From an uncultured bacterium (GTDB lineage: Bacteria > Calescibacteriota > Calescibacteriia > Calescibacteriales > Calescibacteriaceae): 64,000 nucleotides of DNA. The DNA lies in assembly GCA_938036315.1 (NCBI GenBank), contig CALHPK010000002.1, positions 97,225 through 161,224 on the forward strand, given 5' to 3'. The notes below the pieces were generated by a model. That model did no database searches. It saw only the letters and a program-made list of their open reading frames with translations, and was not told the origin of the DNA. Position 1 is the first letter of the stretch. Every line of letters begins with the position of its first letter. This document shows, piece after piece, positions 1 through 7,633 of the stretch. Both the position numbers and the translations under genes were made by a program.

Positions 1-1059
1 CTCAAGTAGAGAAATTGAGGCTTCGTTTATTTTGTATATGTCAGTAAGTTTTATTTTTCCTTCAATGAACATCTTAACTGCTACATCATTTGAGGATACG
101 AAAATACAAGGGAATGGATCGCCTAGCTTAGCACATCTCCAGCCAAGCAGAAGCGACGGAAACTTATCGAAATCTGGATCAAAGAAACTCAAGGTCTTAC
201 TCCACACAGTAGGTATTTCAAATGGAGCATCCTCAACTTCTGGATAAAGCATTGCGTACATAATCGGTATCCTCATATCTGGGTAATAGCAATTCATAAT
301 TGTTGCTCCATCCTTTAATTCTACCGCTGCGTGGACTATTGCTTCAGGATGGATTTTTACAAAAATGTTATCTGGATCTAGAGAAAAAAGATAATGTGCT
401 TCTATCACTTCAAAAGCTTTGTTAGTAAGAAGCGCGCTGTCGATTGTTATTTTCGCACCCATTTTCCAGACTGGATGTTTGAGAGCATCTTCCAAGGTTG
501 CTTTCTCCATAGCCTCCTTTGATGAGCTGAAAAAGGGACCACCAGACGCAGTTATATAGACCCTCCTTACCAGATTCCTATATGGCTCAAGAATCCTCCA
601 AAGAGAGGAATGTTCGCTGTCAACAGGAATTATTCTTGCCTTAGTTCTTTCTGCAGTTGAAAATAGAAGTTTCCCACCGCACAAGATTGCTTCTTTTGAA
701 GCGACAGCTACTATCTTCCCATTCTCCACAGCTTTGAAAACTGGCTTTGTTGATTCAAAACCTGGAATCCCGACAACTATAAAGTCAACATCCTCAAGCT
801 CAGCCATCTGATCTGGAGGCACATATTCAAAATTAAATGAGTCAAGTTTTGATTCTAATTCTGTTCTTTTATCTTGAGATATCCACACATACTTTGGTTT
901 ATATTTTTTTATCTGCTGAGCAAGCTCCTCTGCATTTTTCTGGAGTGCTAAGGCAGTAACTTCAAATCTATCTCTGAACAAGTCAATGACCTGAAGGGAC
1001 TGTTTCCCGATTGAACCTGACGATCCTAAAATAGCGACTCGCTTTTTAGATATTCGCAT
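1..1059 (-). CDS. dxr: 1-deoxy-D-xylulose 5-phosphate reductoisomerase (partial, C-terminus beyond window)
   Basis: Converts DXP to 2-C-methyl-D-erythritol 4-phosphate with NADPH, the committed step of the MEP isoprenoid pathway, in the cytoplasm. The reading frame is open from the ATG at 1057-1059 to the window edge, 353 codons. The family is usually 380-400 residues, so roughly 30-45 C-terminal residues are missing. Visible motifs are an N-terminal dinucleotide site GSSGSIG (the common form has Thr at the third position), ASKEA, the metal/substrate motif VDSEHSSLW, ASGGPFF, and HPVWKMGAKITIDSA followed by TNKAFEVIEAHYLF. These are diagnostic of DXR. It is divergent from the permease gene, with about 214 bp between them. 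Identity is secure; only the length is incomplete. Confidence 0.96.
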   Translation of the reverse strand, partial: MRISKKRVAILGSSGSIGKQSLQVIDLFRDRFEVTALALQKNAEELAQQIKKYKPKYVWISQDKRTELESKLDSFNFEYVPPDQMAELEDVDFIVVGIPGFESTKPVFKAVENGKIVAVASKEAILCGGKLLFSTAERTKARIIPVDSEHSSLWRILEPYRNLVRRVYITASGGPFFSSSKEAMEKATLEDALKHPVWKMGAKITIDSALLTNKAFEVIEAHYLFSLDPDNIFVKIHPEAIVHAAVELKDGATIMNCYYPDMRIPIMYAMLYPEVEDAPFEIPTVWSKTLSFFDPDFDKFPSLLLGWRCAKLGDPFPCIFVSSNDVAVKMFIEGKIKLTDIYKINEASISLLE

Positions 1060-1273
1060 ATGTAAAAATTATGAATTTACTTGATCCAAAGTAGGATGAC
1101 AGAAATGCAAACAGAATGTACTAATTTGGAATATGATAGAGCCTAACAAAATTTAGCTGATCTTTTTTAATTTTTGCAAAAAGAATAAAGGCCAAAGATG
1201 GGATTATTGGATATATCATTGGGGGGATATCTATTTTTATATTCTTCTTGAGGATATTTTTATATTCTGTATT

Positions 1274-2581
1274 ATGTTTCGTAAGCCAACACAAAAAGAG
1301 CTGATTTATCTTGGGATCATAATAATTTTTTACATAAGTGCTCTGATATATACTATTGTTAACGATCTTTCTATAAGCTCGCTATACAAATATGGTCTTT
1401 TACAACCCAAAGGTATAGCTGGAGAAGATGCAAGATTAATAGAAATAGACACTCCACTTTCATGGAACATTCCTCAGGTAATATGGTTTATTTTTCTAAA
1501 GGGATCAGCAGTTTTAGTTGAACTTTTCCAGTATTGGGTGATTGGGATACTTATTGCTGCAGGGCTTGTTGTCTTTGTACCGTGGGAGAGAGTGAGGGAG
1601 AAGATGGGCTACGGGGGATTATGGAGTATTTTTCTATCAAGTATTGCTGGTGCGGTTATTCCAATATGCTCTTGCGGAATAGTTCCTGTTCTTGTAGGTA
1701 TGATACAAGCGGGTATACCCTTGGGGCCAACGATGGCGTTTCTTATTGCAGCGCCCATGCTCAATATCCCTGCAGTTTTTATGACAGCTGGGGTCTTAGG
1801 ATGGAAATTAGCTATCGGAAGAATTGTTGGGACATTTTTCATTGCACTGGGAGTTGGAATTGTTTGCTCGTACTGGCAGAAAAAGGAAAGGATATTAAGA
1901 AGATTCGTAAAATTTTCGTTTACTCCTAATCTTTCGCCCGAGCTTCGGGAATTCGCTATCAAAGTAGCAATTGCCCTTTCTAAAGCTGATAAACTTCCAG
2001 CAGATAAGCTTGCTCCAGGGGAAGAGGACAAACTCTATCTTTTAGCTGAAGCAGGAGTACTCGACCGCAGTGATGATGGATTATGGTTCTTACCCCAAAC
2101 CTCGTCTGTAGAAGCAAATGTTGCAGAAGCATGCTTTATTCTTCCTACAGGTGAAATCTCATTAAATTTGAAGGGAAGGTTCACAAGACTATTTCAGATT
2201 GCATGGGATCTTTTTCTTCAGTTGAACTACTATCTGATTCTTGCGGTTATTATTGCTGGGGCTATCAAAGTAATCGTGCCAACTACTGTTGTTGTAAAGC
2301 TTGTTGGGGGAGAGAGTTTAAGCTCTGTATTGGTTAGCTCTTTAGTTGCGGTTCTGGCCTATGTCTGCACTTATGTTGAAGTACCAACTGCTCTAGCACT
2401 AATTCACAAAGGTATGGGAGGCGGTGCAACGCTAGCATACTTACTCGGTGGCCCCGGACTTTCTCTTCCATCTATAGCAATGCTTTCAGGAGTGTTTAAA
2501 CCAAAAGTATTAATGCTTTACATCAGCATAAGTTTCATCGGTTGTGTGCTTTCAGGATATATTTACAATTTGCTCTTGTAA
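1274..2581 (+). CDS. ArsP/YraQ-type (DUF318) inner-membrane permease
   Basis: A 435-residue polytopic membrane protein of the COG0701 permease family, whose ArsP members export organoarsenicals. Helices are visible around residues 10-30, 70-100, 112-150, 155-180 and 185-205, then 320-340, 350-375 and 385-432 after a hydrophilic loop near 210-310. The hallmark CSCG sits near residue 136, followed by GIPLGPTMAFLIAAPMLN. A second family motif, CTYVEVPTALALIHKGMGGG with GGPGLSLPS, lies in the C-terminal half. The central loop is long and has no domain I recognise. No strong ribosome site precedes the ATG. The next two small genes lie 100 bp downstream and then abut, and both encode Cys-rich proteins, so metal or metalloid handling is a reasonable inference; the substrate is not shown by the sequence. 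Confidence 0.85.
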   Translation: MFRKPTQKELIYLGIIIIFYISALIYTIVNDLSISSLYKYGLLQPKGIAGEDARLIEIDTPLSWNIPQVIWFIFLKGSAVLVELFQYWVIGILIAAGLVVFVPWERVREKMGYGGLWSIFLSSIAGAVIPICSCGIVPVLVGMIQAGIPLGPTMAFLIAAPMLNIPAVFMTAGVLGWKLAIGRIVGTFFIALGVGIVCSYWQKKERILRRFVKFSFTPNLSPELREFAIKVAIALSKADKLPADKLAPGEEDKLYLLAEAGVLDRSDDGLWFLPQTSSVEANVAEACFILPTGEISLNLKGRFTRLFQIAWDLFLQLNYYLILAVIIAGAIKVIVPTTVVVKLVGGESLSSVLVSSLVAVLAYVCTYVEVPTALALIHKGMGGGATLAYLLGGPGLSLPSIAMLSGVFKPKVLMLYISISFIGCVLSGYIYNLLL

Positions 2582-2681
2582 TTGTAAATATCTGTATTTT
2601 TGCTCTCCAATTCTGATATTTATAAAAAATAAAAATATGTAAATGTAAAAAGTCCGTATAAATAAAGGAGGGGTATAAATT

Positions 2682-3029
2682 ATGGGGATAGATAACAGAA
2701 CTATAAGGATTTTTATGCTTCCTCAACGATTCCCCTGCGGACCGCAGTCCTCTTGTTGTGGTCCCATAGGACAAACAGAAGAAGAAATACAAAGCCTCAA
2801 AGATGTTATTGAAAAGGAGCTGGATGCAAAAGTTGAAGTAATAGATGTAACAAAAGGTCAAGATATGAAGAATTATCTCCAAATTGTAAGGCTTGTTCGC
2901 TCAATGGGTTTCCAGATCTTACCGATTATCACTCTTAACGATGAAATTGTTTCTGTTGGGATGCCAGAACAACTACACCAAGCAATTTTAGCAATCAAGG
3001 AAAAAATGAGGAAAAAGGAGGTAATGTAA
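2682..3029 (+). CDS. small Cys-rich thioredoxin-fold/ArsD-like protein
   Basis: A 115-residue soluble protein behind a strong AAGGAGG ribosome site. Near the N-terminus, where a thioredoxin active site would sit, it carries a CGPQSSCCGP segment. The remainder alternates predicted strands and helices, with a cis-Pro-like FQILPIITLNDEIVSVG segment about 80 residues in, as in thioredoxin-fold proteins. The CCGP motif plus overall layout recalls ArsD-type metallochaperones and the thioredoxin-like proteins that accompany DUF318 permeases, but I cannot confirm homology by eye. The stop codon directly abuts the ATG of the zinc-ribbon gene, so the two are translationally linked. Inferred role: delivering or reducing a thiophilic metal(loid) for the upstream permease. 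Confidence 0.7.
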   Translation: MGIDNRTIRIFMLPQRFPCGPQSSCCGPIGQTEEEIQSLKDVIEKELDAKVEVIDVTKGQDMKNYLQIVRLVRSMGFQILPIITLNDEIVSVGMPEQLHQAILAIKEKMRKKEVM

Positions 3030-3266
3030 ATGCCAATATATGAATATATTTGTGTGGAATGCGGTGAAAAAACAGAAATATGGGCAACTATATCTGAGAA
3101 AGAAAAGGGACTAAACATTGTTTGTCAGAAGTGTGGTAGCAAGAATATGGCACAGGTATTCAAGTTTGGGGGTATCTCCTGCGGTAGCAGTTCTAGAAGG
3201 GAAGGAAACGGCAATTCTTCACCGACTTGTTGTGGCTCGCAAGCTGGCCCTGGCTGTTGCGGATAA
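3030..3266 (+). CDS. FmdB-type zinc-ribbon protein with Cys-Cys-Gly tail
   Basis: A 78-residue protein that opens MPIYEYICVECG, the signature of the FmdB/CxxC regulatory zinc-ribbon family, followed by the second knuckle CQKCGSKN and MAQVFKFGG. The two CxxC pairs should bind one zinc. The C-terminus is unusual: a Ser/Gly/Asn-rich linker carries SCGS, TCCGS and a terminal GCCG, giving five extra cysteines in the last 30 residues. Start choice is clear: a GGAGG site precedes the ATG, which follows the upstream stop without a gap. Together with the CCGP protein upstream, the clustered cysteines suggest binding of a soft metal. FmdB proteins have no firmly established general function. Confidence 0.8.
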   Translation: MPIYEYICVECGEKTEIWATISEKEKGLNIVCQKCGSKNMAQVFKFGGISCGSSSRREGNGNSSPTCCGSQAGPGCCG

Positions 3267-3280
3267 AAAGATAAAATCAA

Positions 3281-3985
3281 TCATTTTCTCAACTTCAATT
3301 TTAGCAAAATAGGAGGAGTTACAAGCGAGAGCCAGTCTCTAACCCTAATTTTTGTATAACCTAATTTATGATCCGGGTATATCTTTGATACTCCGACTTC
3401 GCACACCTTATACCTTTCCAATGCTCTATACAAAAGATAGATTTCAAGACCATATTTATCTAACCATTTCTGGTTTAAGCTGTCCCAAAGTTCTTTTATA
3501 ATCGAGGTTCTAATTGCGCGAAAACCATTAGCGGTATCTGTTAACTTTTTACCAGTTGTCACCCAAAATACAAAGGGATGTATCCATTTTGTTCCTATTA
3601 TTCTTAAAAAGGGAGTGTTTCCAAATCTCCCCAAAAACCTTGACCCCTGAACAAAATCACAACCTGAAAATATGGGCTCCAACAGAAGAGGAATCTCTGA
3701 AGGATCATCTTTATCATTTCCAGCCATAATAACTATGATATCAACTTTATCAATAAGATAGGAGAAACCATCTCTTATACTTGCTCCAACTCCCATCCTC
3801 CTTTCATGCCTTATCGTTTTAAAATTCTTCGATAGAAATTCATACGTACCATCATCTGAGCAATCATCTACAAACACTATCTCATCAAGGAAATCAACCT
3901 TCCTTATTTTCTCCGCCACGTTGAAAATCTTAGGGACCTCATTGAATGCCGGAATAACTATCCCAACTCTTTTCCCTTTATACAT
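3281..3985 (-). CDS. family 2 glycosyltransferase (dolichyl-phosphate-sugar synthase-like)
   Basis: A 234-residue GT-A glycosyltransferase, probably moving a sugar from a nucleotide donor to a polyprenyl phosphate or other membrane acceptor. It opens VGIVIPAFNE, then VDDCSDDGT (donor-binding acid pair), then VIMAGNDKDDP where most relatives have DADG or DADLSHPP, so the metal-binding motif is shifted to ND-x-DD. QGSRF and the acceptor-side ANGFRAIR segment follow. There is no C-terminal transmembrane pair as in GtrB-type enzymes. It converges on the zinc-ribbon gene with only 14 bp between stops. The exact sugar and acceptor are not predictable. Confidence 0.85.
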   Translation of the reverse strand: MYKGKRVGIVIPAFNEVPKIFNVAEKIRKVDFLDEIVFVDDCSDDGTYEFLSKNFKTIRHERRMGVGASIRDGFSYLIDKVDIIVIMAGNDKDDPSEIPLLLEPIFSGCDFVQGSRFLGRFGNTPFLRIIGTKWIHPFVFWVTTGKKLTDTANGFRAIRTSIIKELWDSLNQKWLDKYGLEIYLLYRALERYKVCEVGVSKIYPDHKLGYTKIRVRDWLSLVTPPILLKLKLRK

Positions 3986-4309
3986 CCTTAATTTCTTTAT
4001 ATTAATTTCTCTGTATATTTTATTTATACTATAATTTTAATCTATATTGCGTTCTATCTTCATTTTACTATATCGTCACGTATATTTCATTTTATTTTAT
4101 TCTTTTACCTTTTCTTTTTCATTTTCATTTTCATTATGTTCTTGCAATAGGATGCCAAGGTAACACCAACAATCACTTGTTAAGCCTTAATGTAAAAGAT
4201 TTCTCCCAAGTGAAAGATTTCTCCCAAGTGAAAGTTTTCTCCCAAAACGCATAAGACAAAAGAAGTAGTAAAATAAGAAGGTAAAATATTTTCTCTTTAA
4301 ATTTTTTCA
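3986..4309. other. intergenic spacer, 324 bp, divergent promoter region
   Basis: The spacer separates two divergent genes and must hold both promoters. It is very AT-rich, includes a TTTTCATT-type simple run around 4090-4135 and a three-copy 18-bp tandem repeat at 4195-4248. I see no RNA gene or credible small ORF in it. Confidence 0.6.
4195..4248. repeat. three-copy 18-bp tandem repeat upstream of guaB
   Basis: Copies run 4195-4212, 4213-4230 and 4231-4248. The first two are identical (core ATTTCTCCCAAG) and the third differs at a few positions. There are no spacers between copies, so this is not a CRISPR array. It is the clearest three-copy case of a pattern seen in most spacers of the window. 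Confidence 0.9.
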
Positions 4310-5773
4310 ATGGAGAGCTTATTCCCTTTATACTTAACATTTGATGATATCCTGATAATGCCGAACTACTCCGAGGTGCTCCCGCATGAGGTAGATATTC
4401 AAACCAAACTCACCCGCAGAATAAGTATGAAAATCCCTATAATCTCAGCTGCAATGGATACCGTCACCGAAGCAGATATGGCTATAGAACTCGCTAAAAT
4501 GGGGGGAATAGGTATTATTCACAGAAACCTAACCATCCAGGAACAAGTGAGAGAAGTCGAAAAGGTCAAAAAATATAGTTCATGGATAATAACCTCTCCT
4601 GTATTTGTCGATGAAGAAACAACAGTTGGAGAAGCAATAGAGAAGATGAGAGAAAAGAATATATCAGGTCTTCCAGTCGTTAAAAATGGATACCTTGTCG
4701 GAATAGTCACAAGTAGAGATCTTAGATTTGAGTCTACCAAATCAAAAAAGATCAAAGAAGTAATGAAGCCAAAGGAAAAGCTTATAGTAGTAAAGGAGGA
4801 AGATAAGATATCTCCCGAGAAAGCAAAAGAGATAATGCATGAACACAAAATAGAAAAGCTCCCCATAGTAGATTCTGAGTTCAGATTAAAGGGGCTGATA
4901 ACTTTAAAAGATATAAGCAAATCCGAAGAAAATCCTAACGCCCTCAAAGATTCGTCAGGACACCTTGTAGTAGGGGCCGCAATCGGAACCGGTGAAAAAG
5001 AACTTGAAAGAGCAGAACAACTTATAAAAGCAGGTGTAGATGTGTTAGTCATTGATTCAGCACACGGACACTCCAGATGGGTGATAGAAACATTAAAAAA
5101 GATCAAAGAAAAATTTGATATTGATGTTATAGCAGGAAATGTAGCAACACAAGATGGAACAAAAGCTCTCCTGGAAGCAGGTGCCGATGCAATCAAAGTC
5201 GGAGTAGGACCAGGTTCAATATGCACAACAAGAATCGTCTCTGGAGTAGGTGTACCACAGATCTCGGCAATATTGGAATGTAGCAAATTAACCCAAAAAT
5301 ATGGAGTCCCATTAGTTGCAGATGGAGGGATAAGGTATCCTGGAGACATAGTGAAAGCATTGGTAGTTGGAGCAGATTCAGTTATGCTTGGAAATATGCT
5401 TGCCGGAACAGATGAAGCTCCCGGAGAAAAAGTCCTAAAAGATGGGCGCCCATACAAAGTATACAGAGGAATGGGCTCAGAAGATGCTATAAAAGATGGT
5501 ATGCAAAAGGGGGTAAGATCAAGATACCTCTCGCAAGATGATATACTCCCAGAAGGCGTTGTGGGACTTGTTCCATATAAAGGAACCGTCAGATTCATTA
5601 TTTCAAATCTAATGAAGTCACTACAGGTTGCTTTTGGTTACATAGGTGCCAAAAACATCAAAGAGGCAAGACAAAAAGCAAGAGTAATTAGGATTACAGA
5701 AGCAGGATACAAAGAATCACATGTTCACAGCGTACAAGTTCTCAAGGAAACCTTTCCATTCGTTGAAAAATAA
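4310..5773 (+). CDS. guaB: inosine-5'-monophosphate dehydrogenase
   Basis: Oxidises IMP to XMP with NAD+, the rate-limiting step of GMP synthesis. At 487 residues it has the usual full length: a (beta/alpha)8 barrel interrupted at about residues 95-200 by two CBS domains (SGLPVVKNGYLVGIVTSRD and KLPIVDSEFRLKGLITLKD). The catalytic loop GVGPGSICTTR places the nucleophile at Cys305. DSAHGHS, VADGGIRYPGD and the flap RGMGSEDA are all present. The ATG has no Shine-Dalgarno; upstream DNA is AT-rich. It converges on mutL with 15 bp between the stops. Confidence 0.97.
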   Translation: MESLFPLYLTFDDILIMPNYSEVLPHEVDIQTKLTRRISMKIPIISAAMDTVTEADMAIELAKMGGIGIIHRNLTIQEQVREVEKVKKYSSWIITSPVFVDEETTVGEAIEKMREKNISGLPVVKNGYLVGIVTSRDLRFESTKSKKIKEVMKPKEKLIVVKEEDKISPEKAKEIMHEHKIEKLPIVDSEFRLKGLITLKDISKSEENPNALKDSSGHLVVGAAIGTGEKELERAEQLIKAGVDVLVIDSAHGHSRWVIETLKKIKEKFDIDVIAGNVATQDGTKALLEAGADAIKVGVGPGSICTTRIVSGVGVPQISAILECSKLTQKYGVPLVADGGIRYPGDIVKALVVGADSVMLGNMLAGTDEAPGEKVLKDGRPYKVYRGMGSEDAIKDGMQKGVRSRYLSQDDILPEGVVGLVPYKGTVRFIISNLMKSLQVAFGYIGAKNIKEARQKARVIRITEAGYKESHVHSVQVLKETFPFVEK

Positions 5774-5784
5774 CTCCCTTTTGT

Positions 5785-5811
5785 AAGGTTAGCACCTTCC
5801 GAATTTTTTTT
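5785..5811 (+). terminator. weak intrinsic terminator candidate after guaB
   Basis: A 5-bp stem AAGGT/ACCTT with a 4-nt loop (5785-5798) is followed by five bases and then eight T (5804-5811). It begins 11 nt past the guaB stop and overlaps the mutL stop region. The stem is short and the T run is offset, so this is tentative. Confidence 0.3.
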
Positions 5812-7492
5812 GAATCTCATCAAAGTCAATCTTTATAACTGCTGGTCTACCGTGGGGACATCTTTGGTTTGGATCAAAATCTTCTAAGATTTTAGCAACA
5901 TCCCAAACGCTCAGATTATCTCCTTTGCGAATAACAGTTCTGCAAGCCAAACTTGCCAGAAAAGAATTGACTTTACTCTCAGTAAAACCGTCAGAAAATT
6001 CCTCAAAAAACTCTGCAAGTTCAACCCCTGCTAAGTAATAAGGTATAGAAAAGATCTTCAATTTTTCTCCATCAACATCAAATTCTATTCCATAAGACTT
6101 AAATTCATCCTTCTTTTCTATAATCTTCAGAAGAACTGTCTTAGGAACAGATAGCTCGTATGGGATAACAAACTTTAATTTCTGAACTTGAGATGAATCC
6201 TGTTTATTATTTTCAAATTTACTTTTGAGCTGACTGAAAAATTTCCCTTCATAATAAGCATGCAGATCAACTATATATATTTCTTCTTCCCACTCAACTA
6301 TTGCGAATATTCCTTTTACTACCTTAAGAACATTGGGTGAAGACCTAAGTAGTGTATTCATCACTCCCGGTGGATATTCCTGCTTTTTTTGCCGCTGAAC
6401 ATAATCTTGATCTTGAGATATCTCACCTGACTCAGTACTTTTGCTTTTGTACATCTCTGAGACTTTATTGTCTGAGTAATTTGAAAATTCACCCTGCCCT
6501 ACTTCTGTTTTTTCTCTTCTAAATCTATGTCTTATGGCCTCCTCTATAGCTGTCATTACAATTTCTCTTACTTGTGAAGGAGACCGCCATCTTATCTCTG
6601 TCTTTGTGGGATTGACATTTACATCGTAAAACTGGGGGGGACAATTTATAAAGATGATGAAATCGGAATTTCTAAGAAAGCCGAATTTCCCTATTGCCGA
6701 AAAAACTGTTTTATCTTTTATATATCTTCTATTTACGAACAGCCACTTACCAATTCCCACTTTTTCCCTCCAAATAATTCCTTCCAAGGTTATATTACCA
6801 ACATCAAACATAATTTCGAATCTATCTTTATCAACTGCGGTAGTGCCGAAGATTGACAGAAGTGTTTCAGATAGAGTTCTCCCAGCCTTGAGATTAAAGA
6901 GCACATCTCCTCCTTTTATGAATTTGAGATTTATCTCTGGAATTGCTAAAGCATATCTTGAGACGACATCGAGCACATAAGATAGTTCAACGTTATCGGA
7001 TGACAAAAATTTTTTCCTTGCCGGGGTATTGAAGAACAGATCCTTGACAAGGATAGAAGTTCCGGGTTCTATATATATTTCCTTTATTTCTTTTACCTTA
7101 CCTCCTTCTACGGAGACTTCTGTTCCGAGCTCATCTTCTTTTCTTTTAGTCCTGAGTATGACTCTTGAAACCGCTGCAATAGAGTGGAGGGCTTCACCTC
7201 TGAAACCAAAAGTCTTTACAGAATAAATATCTTGTTCTGTTGATATTTTACTTGTTGCGTATCTTTTAAATGAGTTCAAAGCATCAATTTTGCTCATCCC
7301 CTCACCGTCATCAACAACCAATATATTTTCCTTCCCATTATATATAATCTCTATTTTTTGCGCTCCGGCATCGAGCGAATTTTCCACAAGTTCTTTAATA
7401 ACTGATGCCGGTCTCTCAACGACCTCGCCAGCAGCAATAAGATTCGCCACCCTCTCAGGTAAGACTCTTATCTTTCCTTGGGAAGACATCAT
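5789..7492 (-). CDS. mutL: DNA mismatch repair protein MutL
   Basis: The 567-residue matchmaker of mismatch repair. The N-terminal GHKL ATPase is intact: ENSLDAGA (motif I), DDGEGM (II), GFRGEALHSIAAVS (III). It is followed by the transducer with VNVNPTKTEIR, a linker near 330-370 and a C-terminal dimerisation domain. The endonuclease-type metal site is only partly conserved: DLHAYYEGKFFS keeps D, H and the first E of DQHA-x2-E-x4-E but has Ser at the last position. ACRTVIRKG, CPHGRP and a terminal FGRC look like the companion motifs of nicking MutLs. Two ATG codons lie in tandem at the start. No mutS is in the window. It is followed by reverse gyrase on the same strand. Confidence 0.95.
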   Translation of the reverse strand: MMSSQGKIRVLPERVANLIAAGEVVERPASVIKELVENSLDAGAQKIEIIYNGKENILVVDDGEGMSKIDALNSFKRYATSKISTEQDIYSVKTFGFRGEALHSIAAVSRVILRTKRKEDELGTEVSVEGGKVKEIKEIYIEPGTSILVKDLFFNTPARKKFLSSDNVELSYVLDVVSRYALAIPEINLKFIKGGDVLFNLKAGRTLSETLLSIFGTTAVDKDRFEIMFDVGNITLEGIIWREKVGIGKWLFVNRRYIKDKTVFSAIGKFGFLRNSDFIIFINCPPQFYDVNVNPTKTEIRWRSPSQVREIVMTAIEEAIRHRFRREKTEVGQGEFSNYSDNKVSEMYKSKSTESGEISQDQDYVQRQKKQEYPPGVMNTLLRSSPNVLKVVKGIFAIVEWEEEIYIVDLHAYYEGKFFSQLKSKFENNKQDSSQVQKLKFVIPYELSVPKTVLLKIIEKKDEFKSYGIEFDVDGEKLKIFSIPYYLAGVELAEFFEEFSDGFTESKVNSFLASLACRTVIRKGDNLSVWDVAKILEDFDPNQRCPHGRPAVIKIDFDEIQKKFGRC

Positions 7493-7633
7493 TATTATAA
7501 AAATAATTAATCTCTAATAACCCACTCCATCAATATTACATCAGCTTACTTTATTAATATTACACTGATTCATTGGTAATACTAAAATTATACAAATTGT
7601 CAGGCTTGTATTGCTAGGCAATGTAAAATCAAA

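Noticed and set aside
4195..4248. Possible CRISPR-like array
   Set aside because: Three copies are directly adjacent with no spacers, the unit is 18 bp and there are no cas genes.
4519..5598. Long antisense open frame (359 codons) opposite guaB
   Set aside because: It shadows guaB; composition is Ser/Pro/Thr-rich as expected of the complement of this codon use, with no family motif.
7532..7579. Possible 24-bp tandem repeat between mutL and reverse gyrase
   Set aside because: Only the first nine bases (AATATTACA) match; the rest is about half identical, close to chance for AT-rich DNA.
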